64,000 nucleotides of DNA from Selenomonas sp. AE3005 (lineage in GTDB: Bacteria; Bacillota; Negativicutes; Selenomonadales; Selenomonadaceae), in contig NZ_JMME01000008.1 of NCBI RefSeq assembly GCF_000686945.1, positions 62,001 through 126,000 of the forward strand, given 5' to 3'. Shown here piece by piece: positions 1 through 9,464 of this stretch. A program made the translations under genes and the position numbers. How positions within the stretch are numbered: the first letter of the stretch is position 1; each line of letters opens with the position of its first letter. The notes under the pieces are model-generated. The model was not told where the DNA came from, did not search any database, and saw only the letters and a program-made list of their open reading frames with translations.

Positions 1-2
1 AT

Positions 3-1847
3 ACCAAGGAGGAGTACCTGAATATAGCAGTAAAACTAGCCGAAGACAAAGAACGTTTGCGTGAATATCATCAGATACTCCCTCGACGAATGCGTAAATC
101 TGCTTTGATGAATCGCGCATTGTATATAGAAGATTTAGAAAAAAAATATGGTGAGATTTGGACAGCATATGCAGGATTAGATAATCCAGATATTGCTTTA
201 CTGAAGAAAAAAATACAAACTGAAGAATGGGAAGAAATAATCTGGCAGGGACGGTTGCGTGTATGGCATAATACTGCTGGTTTTAATAGCTGGGAAAGTC
301 TGGCTATAGCTTATTTCCGTCAAAAAGATTATTGTCGAGCCGCATACTGCGCTGAACAAGCTCTGAAGATTGATGAAAGTACTAATGTAAGATTGTATTA
401 CGTATTGGGAAAAAGTCTGCATTTTATAAGCCGTACCATAGAGGCAATGGGCGTAGTAAAAAAGGCTTTGGAAAATACGGCTGTAGAGATGGATCAGGAG
501 TTAAAAACCGTATTGTTAAACTTTTTTGCACAGCTGTTAGAGAAGTGTGGTTATCATAGGGAAGCTGCGATATATTATACAAAAACGATGGGTGAGTATA
601 AAGCAGATTTATACATGAAGGCAATGTTGTATGGTTCGGTTTTACTTACATATAATGCGTGTAATATGAAATCGGATGAACTTTTGGTACAGCACAAGAG
701 GTATAACAATTTTTTTGTCGATATCCCACGATATCAGCATGATAAACACCGGCATGCACATAAAAAAATACGTGTTGGATATGTTTCACCGGATTTTCGT
801 AACCATGTCATGTTCCGCTTTTACATGTCATTCCTTACATGTTATGATAATGAGAAATATGATGTTTATTGTTATAGTCTTAACAGGGAAGATGATGATT
901 ACACAGCGATGCTTAAAAGTTTGGCTGTATGCTGGCGTGATATAAGAAAGTTACCAATAAATGATGCTGCAGACATAATCTATCAGGATGAAATAGATAT
1001 TTTGGTAGACTTGGCTGGTCATACCGCTGATAATGGATTGCCCATTTTTGCATATAAGCCGGCTCCTGTACAGGTTTCTGGTATTGGATATATGGCAACA
1101 ACGGGGTTAAAGGAGATGGATTATTTTCTTACGGATAGAAATGTAGGTGAGAATGCTGCTAAGTATTTTACGGAAAGACTTCTTTTTTTGCATAGTCAGT
1201 TTTGTTATCATCCACAATCTGGTTTACCTGTATCAGCAGGAGCGCCATCAATACAACGGGGCTGGGTGTTATTCGGTGTATTCAATCGTTACAGTAAGAT
1301 AACGGATGAAATGCTGCTGGTCTGGAAAAAAATTCTTGAAGCTGTGCCCCATTCCCGCATTTTGTTAAAGAACCAGATGTTTATCGACTTGTCTATAGCG
1401 GACAAAGCCTATGAACGCTTGCGGTCACTGGGTTTTGATATGGACAGGGTGCTGTTGGAACATGGCACGACAAATTACATGGAACGCTATCTGGATGTGG
1501 ATATTGCGTTAGATACGTTTCCCTATCCAGGTGGTGGGACAACTTGTGACGCCCTTTATATGGGGGTTCCTGTGGTTACTATGTACTCAGGCAGGTATAG
1601 CACGAGGTTCAGTTATGGTATTTTAAAGACCATAGGTATGGAGTCATTGGCAGCTGCCGATACGGAACAATATGTCAGTCTGGCAATTAGTTTGGCAAGG
1701 GACAAGGAATTGCTGGATGTATTGCATAAGCAACTGAGAAGAATGATGCAAAAATCGTATTTGATGGATGAAACCGCCTATATGGCAGATGTTGAAGAAC
1801 AATATCTGCAAGCATGGCAGGAGTGGAGGGAGAAAATTGCTGACTGA
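3..1847 (+). CDS. GT41-type TPR glycosyltransferase, 5'-truncated by window edge, with an extra upstream GT41 module in frame
   Basis: Probable UDP-sugar dependent protein O-glycosyltransferase of family GT41 (SPINDLY/OGT-like), cytoplasmic, likely acting on flagellin. The frame is open to the left edge. The first ~40 codons (3-125) read like the end of another GT41 domain: they align with the C-termini of this same protein and of the next gene (KSALMNRA vs KSYLMDET vs KSPLMDGK). Then come TPR-like helices (about 200 residues) and a complete GT41 catalytic domain with KKIRVGYVSPDFRNH, GHTADNG, GIGYMATTGLKEMDY, FNRYSKI and the UDP-binding FPYPGGGTTCDALYMGVPV. It is therefore a fusion of at least two GT41 modules. 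A TTG at 57 is a possible start but lies within the homologous tail, so I do not use it. It overlaps the next gene by 11 bp. Confidence 0.85.
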   Translation, partial: TKEEYLNIAVKLAEDKERLREYHQILPRRMRKSALMNRALYIEDLEKKYGEIWTAYAGLDNPDIALLKKKIQTEEWEEIIWQGRLRVWHNTAGFNSWESLAIAYFRQKDYCRAAYCAEQALKIDESTNVRLYYVLGKSLHFISRTIEAMGVVKKALENTAVEMDQELKTVLLNFFAQLLEKCGYHREAAIYYTKTMGEYKADLYMKAMLYGSVLLTYNACNMKSDELLVQHKRYNNFFVDIPRYQHDKHRHAHKKIRVGYVSPDFRNHVMFRFYMSFLTCYDNEKYDVYCYSLNREDDDYTAMLKSLAVCWRDIRKLPINDAADIIYQDEIDILVDLAGHTADNGLPIFAYKPAPVQVSGIGYMATTGLKEMDYFLTDRNVGENAAKYFTERLLFLHSQFCYHPQSGLPVSAGAPSIQRGWVLFGVFNRYSKITDEMLLVWKKILEAVPHSRILLKNQMFIDLSIADKAYERLRSLGFDMDRVLLEHGTTNYMERYLDVDIALDTFPYPGGGTTCDALYMGVPVVTMYSGRYSTRFSYGILKTIGMESLAAADTEQYVSLAISLARDKELLDVLHKQLRRMMQKSYLMDETAYMADVEEQYLQAWQEWREKIAD

Positions 1848-3339
1848 AGCTGGCTTTGTCAGATTAGTGAAACAGATAGCAAAAGCAGATGAAGGAGGAA
1901 AGCCGGAGACGATAAAAAAACTGCTCATGGATACGGGACGCAAAAATTTCCCAGAGTCAAAAAAATGGTTTTATGATGATGTTCTGGCTAATATTTATGC
2001 ACAATTGGGGGAGATGAGCCGCAGTGTGCAGCACTATAAGCAAGAAATGGAACATGCTGAACTGATTCCTCACGATGTCCGGTTGATGTCGTATAGCAAT
2101 TTACTGATGTATCTTCATTATCTGGAACTTGGCAATGAAGAAATGAATTATTGGCATAAAGGCTATAATTCGCTGTTTGCTGATATACAGCCCTATCATA
2201 GCTATGTATTAACACAACCTGCTGTGGAATCAGCAAAAGTAAAAATAAAGCTAGGTTATCTATCGACTGATTTCTTTGGGCATATTGTTACCAATTTTAT
2301 CCTGCAGCTTTTCCTCCACCATAATCGTCAGAGGTTTGAGATATTTGTATATCAGGCAGCTGGAGAAAAAGATGAGGTTACTAACTGGCTGAAAAACATG
2401 GTAGATGTGTGGTGTGATCTATCAGCGTGCAGTGCACAGGAAGCTGCTGCCCGTATACATGCTGATTCCATTGACATTTTGGTGGATTTATCAGGGCATA
2501 CAAGAGGAGGCCGCACCTTGCAGATAGCGGCATATCACCCGGCACCTATACAGATATGTGGTATTGGCTGGTTTGATACAACGGGCCTTGCGGCTATGGA
2601 TTATTTTTTGACGGATAAGTATTGTCATACGCAGGAGAATGCGGCTGATTTCACGGAAAAGATGCTTTGCCTGCCAGAGTCACATTTTTGTTACACGCCG
2701 GGGGAAGCCGTGTTGTCCTGTGACAATATTCGTCAGGAACATGACAGCCTTGTCTTTGGATGCTTCAATAACTTTGCCAAAATAACAGACAGTATGCTGC
2801 TTAGTTGGCGGGAAATCTTGGAAAAGGTGTCTGAGGCAAAGTTGTATTTGAAAAATGTCAGCAGAGATAAGTTTCATGTTGACAAAATGTATCAGCGTTT
2901 GCAGATGCTTGATTTTCCACTGGCGCGGTGCATTATAGAAGCTGGTGAGGAGAACTATTTGGAAAAGTATCTGGAAGTGGATATTGCGTTGGACACATAT
3001 CCTTATCCCGGCGGGGGGACTACCTGCGAAGCCATTTTTATGGGATGCCCAGTTATAACACAATATGGAAGGCGGCATGGCAGCCGTTTTGGCTTAAGCA
3101 TCCTCAGCAATATCGGATTAGGAGAACTGGCAGCAGAAACCCGCCAAGGCTATGTGGAAAGAGCAGTTTCCTTGGCAAATGACAGAGAATTGCTGAAATT
3201 ATTACACAATAACCTGCGAATCATGATGCAGAAGTCGCCGCTGATGGATGGAAAAGGTTACACAAAAGCAATAGAAGCTAAATATAGGCAAATCTGGCAG
3301 GATTTTTCTGATAAATGTCGTAATACTAAACACATATAG
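1837..3339 (+). CDS. GT41-type (OGT-like) TPR glycosyltransferase
   Basis: About 500 aa. A short TPR-like N-terminal part (~130 residues) is followed by the GT41 catalytic domain: IKLGYLSTDFFGH, LVDLSGHTRGG, ICGIGWFDTTGLAAMDY, FNNFAKI, and the nucleotide-sugar binding YPYPGGGTTCEAIFMG. The family transfers a sugar from UDP to Ser/Thr of proteins. I chose TTG at 1837 because GGAGGG at 1825-1830 sits 6 bp upstream; an in-frame ATG at 1768 lies deep inside the preceding gene and has no comparable site. It is translationally coupled to that gene (11-bp overlap). It is a diverged paralogue of the preceding module and of the gene at 30782. The acceptor is inferred from context to be flagellin; nothing in the sequence proves it. 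Confidence 0.85.
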   Translation: MLTEAGFVRLVKQIAKADEGGKPETIKKLLMDTGRKNFPESKKWFYDDVLANIYAQLGEMSRSVQHYKQEMEHAELIPHDVRLMSYSNLLMYLHYLELGNEEMNYWHKGYNSLFADIQPYHSYVLTQPAVESAKVKIKLGYLSTDFFGHIVTNFILQLFLHHNRQRFEIFVYQAAGEKDEVTNWLKNMVDVWCDLSACSAQEAAARIHADSIDILVDLSGHTRGGRTLQIAAYHPAPIQICGIGWFDTTGLAAMDYFLTDKYCHTQENAADFTEKMLCLPESHFCYTPGEAVLSCDNIRQEHDSLVFGCFNNFAKITDSMLLSWREILEKVSEAKLYLKNVSRDKFHVDKMYQRLQMLDFPLARCIIEAGEENYLEKYLEVDIALDTYPYPGGGTTCEAIFMGCPVITQYGRRHGSRFGLSILSNIGLGELAAETRQGYVERAVSLANDRELLKLLHNNLRIMMQKSPLMDGKGYTKAIEAKYRQIWQDFSDKCRNTKHI

Positions 3340-3361
3340 TAAGTGGTGAGGAGGGAATGTC

Positions 3362-4186
3362 ATGGGGAAAAGGAGCAAGTCGATAAAGAAAACACAGAAA
3401 GTTCGTCAGGTCAGTGAATTGAGGAAGCAGCAGGAAATGATTCAGGAAGATATTCAAAAATTTTTGCATGAGGAAGAATATAGCGAAGTAATCAATAAGT
3501 TGGCCGAGCTGATTCAGCAGAAGTGTTATCATGAGGAATCTATGTATGCCGGTGCTTACAGTTATTACAAGCTTGGGGATTACAAGCGAGCAACTGATTG
3601 GGTGAATAATACATTGGCATATGCTCCTCAGCATTTGGCAGTACGTATACTTTTGGTACGGCTTTGCTTGCAGGACAATAGGATTGACGAGGCTTTGCAG
3701 GTTGCTGAATATGTTTTGGAACATGGCAAAGGTTTTCTTAAAGATAACCATCTGTCAGAATTGCGTGAAATTTTGACACCTTATGCAGAGATGGGAGCAA
3801 TAACAGAAACTTCGGATTATCCTGCTGTGAGAAGACTTTTGCATCTGGAGGCAGGTGATGCGGCAGTAACTCAGGCTGCTGATTCGGATGTGGGAATGTC
3901 AAACGCGAAGGACAGTTGCGGGCAGGTACTGGCTAGTGCGAAGCCCTTACTGGAAAAGATGAGGATGTTAAACACGTTTGCAGCAGGCTACTATGTGTCT
4001 GACAATAAAGAAGCGGCGGAATATCTTTTGGCAGAAGCATTAAAGCTTGATTGCGGACATCAGGGGACCTTGCGTAACATGGTAATGTTACAAATAGCCA
4101 AGGGGGATAAAGACAGGGCGCAGGAATTTATGTCTATGATGGACATGCCTGACTTTGTTTTACTTGACTGCCTGCAAAGGAGTTAG
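3362..4186 (+). CDS. TPR-containing protein of the glycosylation island
   Basis: 274 aa with no catalytic motif. A basic, Lys-rich start is followed by a helical region with TPR-like repeats (around YAGAYSYYKLGDYKRATDW and LAVRILLVRLCLQDNRIDEA) and another helical pair near the C-terminus (residues ~200-265). Such proteins usually form protein-protein contacts, so it may hold an acceptor or a partner glycosyltransferase (inference). The ATG has a strong ribosome site (GAGGAGGGA) 22 bp after the previous gene, and the next gene starts 5 bp after its end, so it sits in one operon with the GT41 genes. Confidence 0.75.
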   Translation: MGKRSKSIKKTQKVRQVSELRKQQEMIQEDIQKFLHEEEYSEVINKLAELIQQKCYHEESMYAGAYSYYKLGDYKRATDWVNNTLAYAPQHLAVRILLVRLCLQDNRIDEALQVAEYVLEHGKGFLKDNHLSELREILTPYAEMGAITETSDYPAVRRLLHLEAGDAAVTQAADSDVGMSNAKDSCGQVLASAKPLLEKMRMLNTFAAGYYVSDNKEAAEYLLAEALKLDCGHQGTLRNMVMLQIAKGDKDRAQEFMSMMDMPDFVLLDCLQRS

Positions 4187-4191
4187 AAAAT

Positions 4192-5043
4192 ATGGAGGCC
4201 CTCTTAGAAGAGAAAGCATTTTCTGAATGCATGAAACAGTACATAGATAGTCTGTCATTGTCAAGGAAGATGCTGATTTGTGAAAATAAGGATATTGTCG
4301 CCAGGACGATTCACGCAATTAACCCTTGCATAGAATTAGAGATTTGGAGTACAACCGAAAAAGAAGCCTTCCTAAAGGACAGATATGAGACAAAGAATGA
4401 ATCTTACGATTACATATATGCAGGCAGACTGTTGGAAAGCGCAGCGGATGCTGAATTAGTGGCCGTAAAGTTACGAAGAATGCTTAAGAATGAGGGGCAT
4501 GTTTTGTTTTTGCTTGGCAACATCCATCATGGAGAAATTATCAGCCAGCTGGGAACAAATCATTGGCCGGGACAGTCTGAAGTGGTACGAGCGGTATTTA
4601 CACCGAATATTAACCGATTTTTTACCCCACAAGATGCAGTAGAATTGTTGGTTGCTAGTGGCTATGAGAATATTATTGTAGATTTGGTAGCTAGAAATGT
4701 TTCTCCTTCCTTGAGAAAGATGTTTCAAGAAGTGTTCGAAGATTTAACGGATGAAGATTTCAATGCGGTGTATTGGTTGATAGATGCCACTCGGTATGAT
4801 GAGGATGGTGTGTGTTTACGCCAACATTATACGGAGTCTGTCCGTTTAGAATTGGTGAAAATCTTGCGCCGGATTGAAAATGATATTGATATCAGGGAAA
4901 ATACAAACAAATTACTGGCATTATGTGCAAATGAACGTATTTCCTTTGAATACATACAGGCATTCATGCAGCATGCACTGTTAAGACCGGCAAAGACAAT
5001 GAAAACAGTAGCTCGTATATTACAGGAGTCTAATAATGGATGA
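4192..5043 (+). CDS. methyltransferase-fold protein (probably degenerate class I SAM type)
   Basis: 283 aa. The stretch at residues ~68-105 (YDYIYAGRLLESAADAEL, then a helix and LKNEGHVLFLLGN) resembles the back half of a class I SAM-dependent methyltransferase sheet. I cannot see a clear glycine-rich SAM loop, so activity is doubtful. The C-terminal half is helical and unrecognised. AAAGGAG precedes the ATG, and the gene overlaps the next one by 8 bp, indicating tight coupling in the glycosyltransferase operon. A similar methyltransferase fold is embedded in the 813-aa protein downstream. Function is inferred only from context. Confidence 0.65.
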   Translation: MEALLEEKAFSECMKQYIDSLSLSRKMLICENKDIVARTIHAINPCIELEIWSTTEKEAFLKDRYETKNESYDYIYAGRLLESAADAELVAVKLRRMLKNEGHVLFLLGNIHHGEIISQLGTNHWPGQSEVVRAVFTPNINRFFTPQDAVELLVASGYENIIVDLVARNVSPSLRKMFQEVFEDLTDEDFNAVYWLIDATRYDEDGVCLRQHYTESVRLELVKILRRIENDIDIRENTNKLLALCANERISFEYIQAFMQHALLRPAKTMKTVARILQESNNG

Positions 5044-5698
5044 GCAAAAAGTAGCTTTCATTACCTGTGCAAATAATGAAGCAATGTATGCAGAAATGGA
5101 ATTGTATTTAGAAAATTTGTGGCTGCCTGAAGACATTAAGATGGAAATTATCCCTGTTTGGGGAGCTGAATCCATGTGTGCGGGTTATGAGAAAGGAAGA
5201 TGTAGCACAAATGCCAAGTATAAAGTTTATCTTCATCAGGATGTGTTACTGATTCGTAAAGATTTCATTCAGCAAATATTATGGCGTTTCCGAGAGAATA
5301 ATGAGGTAGGTATGATTGGCTTGGCAGGCTGTAAGAAGCTGCCAACCAGCTGTAAATGGTGGGAAGCCGAAGAAAAATATGGTAAGATTGCGCATGCTTT
5401 ACGGGCTGAACATATAGAAGTGCCGCCGGCTTCGGTTCCGGAATGTGAAGTTGAGGCGATAGATGGTGTATTGATTGCGACACAGTATGACATACCATGG
5501 CGGGCAGATTTGCTAAAAGGCTGGCACTTTTATGATATATCTATCAGCTTGGAATATCGGCGTCATGGGTATAAGATTATTATTCCCAAACAGGAGGAAC
5601 CATGGGTAATACATTGCACAAGTTTTAAACATTTAGGCGAAGATTATCATGCAGAGATGGATGCTTTTAAACGGGAATATATAGAGCTTGTCAGATAG
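5036..5698 (+). CDS. GT-A glycosyltransferase-like protein (Glyco_tranf_2_5 type)
   Basis: 220 aa single-domain protein. It opens with KVAFITCANNEAMYAEMELY and has KYKVYLHQDVLLI, whose HQD takes the place of the metal-binding DxD of GT-A enzymes, then GMIGLAGC and a late EYRRHGYKIIIPKQEE. This layout fits the small glycosyltransferase-like family Pfam calls Glyco_tranf_2_5. The N-terminal part of the 532-aa protein at 9465 is clearly related (KYKIYLKKRAVI, VTQYDLSWREDIFEG), so these are paralogous modules. It overlaps the preceding gene by 8 bp. The sugar and acceptor are unknown. Confidence 0.75.
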   Translation: MDEQKVAFITCANNEAMYAEMELYLENLWLPEDIKMEIIPVWGAESMCAGYEKGRCSTNAKYKVYLHQDVLLIRKDFIQQILWRFRENNEVGMIGLAGCKKLPTSCKWWEAEEKYGKIAHALRAEHIEVPPASVPECEVEAIDGVLIATQYDIPWRADLLKGWHFYDISISLEYRRHGYKIIIPKQEEPWVIHCTSFKHLGEDYHAEMDAFKREYIELVR

Positions 5699-5725
5699 TG
5701 TGTATGAGAGTAAAGGGGATAAAAA

Positions 5726-8167
5726 ATGCTTGATTTAATTGTATTGGCAACAGAGACGGATAATAGAAAATTGCAAGAAAAAATCAAGTATTTAAAAAAT
5801 ATTTTTAAGGAAGAACGACGGATAATTATTTCATCTGTTGCAATTAATGATAAAGCGTGGAACTGTATTGTATCAGAATCTGATGAGACACGCTTGTCGA
5901 TGTGGCTTAAAGGGATGGAATTTGCTAAAAACGAGTATGTATGCCTGTTACATGATGATGTGGAATTATCAAGGCAGTCTCTAAAGCAAATGTGTTCCAT
6001 AATGGAATTGGACGACATGGTCGGAGCTGTAAATCCAAAAACCAATAATAATACGTTTCATTCCAATGCCATTAGTTATGATATTAAATCTGAAGTTAAA
6101 AATATCTCCTTAAAGAAAAATGATATTCCCAATACGACAATGCAACTCCATGATTTTTGCATATTGGCGAGACGTGATGTTTTGCTGCAAGCTTTGAAAA
6201 AACTGGAGCAAAGAAAATATAATTCTTCGCTTTTTGTCAGTATTTTGTTGTCATGGGAAATAATGAAGCAAGGCTATTTGCTGGCGATTGCTGATACAAT
6301 TGTTGAACACGCATCATCGGGCAAGGAAGACATGATGTATATGGCTTCGAGGGATAAAGCGAATTTTCAGAAAGAATATGATATATCTATAGCATATTCC
6401 AGTCTGATAAGAACCGATATATTAAAAATGGTGGCCGTTGACAACCCTAAAGCGATTATTCTCGATGTAGGCTGCTCATGCGGTGGAAATTTGATGCTGT
6501 TGCGTACATTTCTGCGACAGACAGAACTTTATGGGATAGAGATAAATCCTGTTGCAGCAGATGTAGCAAATTCGTTTGGTAATGTACTATGTGAGGATGT
6601 AGAGAAACTAGACAGAAAAGATTGGCAGAATAAATTTGATATTATTCTGATTGGTGACTGCTTAGAACACTTGCATGATCCATGGAATGTGCTTGGTAAA
6701 ATAGTAAAGTATTTGAAACCAACAGGAGAAATAATAATCAGTCTGCCCAATATCAATCATATATCCATACTAAAGTATATGATTGATGGTCGTTTCCCAT
6801 ATGAAGATGCAGGTATTTTAGACAGAACACATTTGCGTTTCTTTACCAGAGAAGGCGTTGAAATGATGCTAGGTAATGCGGGATTAGAAATAACAAACTT
6901 GCGACAGAATGTAATACCGTTAGATGAACGTGAAGTTTTTTTGCGTGATACCCTGACGCAACTATCAGCCCATCCTCAAATCCAAAAAGAATTTGAGAGT
7001 TTTCAGTATATTGCAAAAGCACAACGCATACAGCATTTCACCAGTATTGTAATAATTAATCATAATCTATATGAATACACCAAAAATTTAATAAACAGTA
7101 TTCGCCAATTTACTCCTGCGTATACTTATGAAATAATAGTAGTGGATAATGGTTCAACGGATGCATCACTACCATATTTGATGCAACAAAATGATGTAAA
7201 AGTAATTGTCAATGAAGAAAACAAAGGTTTTCCTATGGGGTGCAATCAAGGAATGAAGGCTGCTCGTGGAAATGAAATACTTCTGTTGAATAATGACACT
7301 TTGGTCACTCCTAACTGGTTAAGTAACTTACGAAATGCGTTGTATTCAGATAGCCATATCGGTGCAGTGGGCCCTATGACTAATTATTGTAGCAATTGCC
7401 AGCAAATAGAGGTGCCATATGATAATAAATTAGATGTGCAATCTATGAAAGAAATGGAGGAATTTGCAGGCAGATATAATGTAAGTGATTCTTCAAAATG
7501 GCACAAGTGGATGAAATTGGTGGGCTATTGTATGCTTATGCGCCGTGAGGTATACGATAAAATTGGCGATATGGATGAAATATTTTCTCCTGGCAATTAT
7601 GAAGATGATGACTATTCAATGAGAATACGCCAAGCCGGTTACGAATTGTTACTGTGTAAGGACACATTTATTCATCACTTTGGCAGCATATCATTTGGTG
7701 TAATGTCAGCAAAGAAGAGAGATGAATATATGAAGTTACAATATGTAAATCGTCAAAAATTTTTATTAAAGTACAATTTAGATGAGTCGTATGGAAATTA
7801 TCATAGCTTTATTGCTGATATGAAACTGGAAGGCATGAATGGTGCTGTTCTTATGTATAATAGTGGCAGTTCTGTGGATTTATATAATCTGGCCTCGAAC
7901 AATTCTGGGATGCAGATATATGGGACAACAAAAAATAAGTATGATTTACAGATAGGCTCGTCGTTCCCTTTATTATACGTTGCAGATATAAATGATTTTT
8001 TATCTGTATTAAAAGGAAAGTATGTATGTATAATTATAGCCGATGATTGGACTAAGATCGCAGATAAAAATAAGTTTATAGAAGATATTGAGGATTTTCT
8101 TTTACCGAATGGTTGGCTGGTGTATATGAATGAAAATGAAGAAGTGACATATATGCAAAAGGAGTAA
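5726..8167 (+). CDS. three-module protein: GT-A domain, SAM methyltransferase, GT2 glycosyltransferase
   Basis: 813 aa. Residues ~1-200 form a GT-A-like domain (YVCLLHDDVELSRQSL). Residues ~235-400 are a class I methyltransferase with the SAM loop ILDVGCSCGGNLMLL, the acidic GIEIN, FDIILIGDCLEHLHDP and a motif-III-like LKPTGEIIISLPN. Residues ~430-690 are a GT2 domain with VVDNGSTDASL, NKGFPMGCNQG, LLLNNDTLVTPNWL and EDDDYSMRIRQAGYELL. The last ~120 residues are a separate domain. One polypeptide could therefore both transfer and methylate a sugar (inference). AAAGGGGA precedes the ATG. A decayed copy of its C-terminal domain lies at 9181-9403. Confidence 0.85.
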   Translation: MLDLIVLATETDNRKLQEKIKYLKNIFKEERRIIISSVAINDKAWNCIVSESDETRLSMWLKGMEFAKNEYVCLLHDDVELSRQSLKQMCSIMELDDMVGAVNPKTNNNTFHSNAISYDIKSEVKNISLKKNDIPNTTMQLHDFCILARRDVLLQALKKLEQRKYNSSLFVSILLSWEIMKQGYLLAIADTIVEHASSGKEDMMYMASRDKANFQKEYDISIAYSSLIRTDILKMVAVDNPKAIILDVGCSCGGNLMLLRTFLRQTELYGIEINPVAADVANSFGNVLCEDVEKLDRKDWQNKFDIILIGDCLEHLHDPWNVLGKIVKYLKPTGEIIISLPNINHISILKYMIDGRFPYEDAGILDRTHLRFFTREGVEMMLGNAGLEITNLRQNVIPLDEREVFLRDTLTQLSAHPQIQKEFESFQYIAKAQRIQHFTSIVIINHNLYEYTKNLINSIRQFTPAYTYEIIVVDNGSTDASLPYLMQQNDVKVIVNEENKGFPMGCNQGMKAARGNEILLLNNDTLVTPNWLSNLRNALYSDSHIGAVGPMTNYCSNCQQIEVPYDNKLDVQSMKEMEEFAGRYNVSDSSKWHKWMKLVGYCMLMRREVYDKIGDMDEIFSPGNYEDDDYSMRIRQAGYELLLCKDTFIHHFGSISFGVMSAKKRDEYMKLQYVNRQKFLLKYNLDESYGNYHSFIADMKLEGMNGAVLMYNSGSSVDLYNLASNNSGMQIYGTTKNKYDLQIGSSFPLLYVADINDFLSVLKGKYVCIIIADDWTKIADKNKFIEDIEDFLLPNGWLVYMNENEEVTYMQKE

Positions 8168-8170
8168 AAA

Positions 8171-9159
8171 ATGCCGAGCCATAACATAGAATTTGCTGAT
8201 TTTACCATTGCAGAACGAAAATTGAAGGTCATACCTTGATAACTTTAGGGCCTGGTTCTTATATAGTACAAGGCGTTTTAGACGTTGGCAGCAGCAATGA
8301 TCATTTATTGATAGGTAAGTATTTGTCTCTGGCACATAACATAAATTTTATTATCGGTTTAAATCATCCTTATCATGTGGTCAGTACTTATCCATTTGCT
8401 GCTACAGGAATATGGGGGGATACGGCAAATGTTATTGCTGAGAAAGCAAGTCAGTGTAATCGTCACCAGATAATAATTGGCCACGATGTATGGATAGGTG
8501 AAAATGTGACAATTATGGGCGGTGTACGTATCGGCAATGGTGCTGTAATCGGTGCTAATGCAGTAGTAGCAAAGGATATACCTCCTTATGCAATTGCGGT
8601 AGGTAATCCAGCAAAAATCATAAAATATAGATTTGATTCAGATACTATTTCCCAATTGCAGGTGATTAAATGGTGGGATTGGTCGGAAGAAAAAATTAAA
8701 GAGGCCTTACCTTTTATGGTTAATATGGAAAAATTCCTTCGGATGTATTATTGCCCCCCCTCAGTAGACAACGTTGGCGGAGAATTACAGAAACAACTTG
8801 CGGAATTACATAATAAATATAAAATATACCATCTGCGTCCTGATTGGCATAGCGGAGAAGCGTTGTGGCGCATATTCCTAGAGAAATTTGTAAAGGAAAA
8901 TAGTTTTGAAGCGAACAGAATATTATTAGTGTGGTTGAAAGATACAACAGAGGCAAAGATGTGTATGAAGGAAATAAGTGAATTGCTGGTAAAGGTAGGG
9001 CAAAATGCACCTAAAATTATGAGCTACAATGGTGATGATAATGTGATGCATTCGATAATTAATTATGCGGAAGTCATAGTTACAACAAAGGAAATGGTAA
9101 GTTTAGACATAATTGAGTCTAAAAATAGTGAAGTGGATTGGATATTTGCAGACGATTGA
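8171..9159 (+). pseudogene. left-handed beta-helix acyltransferase (CatB/Xat type), frameshifted near its 5' end
   Basis: Hexapeptide-repeat acyltransferase, about 320 aa if repaired. The ATG at 8171 follows AAGGAG and encodes a start like that of the intact paralogue at 32506 ([14 protein letters not shown] vs [14 protein letters not shown]), but this frame stops at 8237. The rest reads in another frame from about 8224: [50 protein letters not shown], then a C-terminal domain shared by all copies. One indel between 8200 and 8236 would join the two parts. Alternatively translation starts at TTG 8236, giving 307 aa without the first ~20 residues. A C7 run (8754-8760) lies in the C-terminal domain. 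Confidence 0.7.
8754..8760. repeat. C7 homopolymer inside the acyltransferase gene
   Basis: Seven consecutive C bases in codons for Cys-Pro-Pro after the hexapeptide-repeat domain. The frame is open with this length. A change of one base would truncate the C-terminal domain. It is one of seven G/C runs of 7 or more, all within 8.7-27.9 kb. Confidence 0.6.
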
Positions 9160-9180
9160 TATATTTTAGGCTGAGAGGTT

Positions 9181-9403
9181 GGATCTAATTTTATTTGTTC
9201 ATCGTTTCCGTTGTCATATGTTGCTAGTTGAGATGAATTTTTATCATCCCTAAAAGGAAGGTATACATGTATAGTTGTTCCTAAAGATTGGCATACTATC
9301 ACGGACAAAGAATTGTTAATGGAAAATTGTTAAAGCGCTTATAAAGCGTTGGCCTGTGTATGTGAATGGATATGATGAAGTCGTTTATATGCAAAAAATG
9401 TAA
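9181..9403 (+). pseudogene. decayed C-terminal remnant of a paralogue of the 813-aa GT/methyltransferase
   Basis: This stretch between two genes still reads as a diverged copy of the last ~70 residues of the protein ending at 8167: SSFPLSYVAS-stop-DEFLSSLKGRYTCIVV against SSFPLLYVADINDFLSVLKGKYVCIII, and VYVNGYDEVVYMQKM against VYMNENEEVTYMQKE. Two in-frame stops and at least one frameshift make it non-functional. It indicates an old duplication or deletion of a whole glycosyltransferase gene at this place. Confidence 0.7.
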
Positions 9404-9464
9404 AAGTTGGATTAGTGTCGGTGAACGGATACATTTTTTTATAGTAAAAAAAGGATAGTGGAAT

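Noticed and set aside
57-1847. TTG 57 as true start of the first gene
   Set aside because: Sequence before and after 57 is continuous with the tail of a GT41 domain, so the gene begins outside the window.
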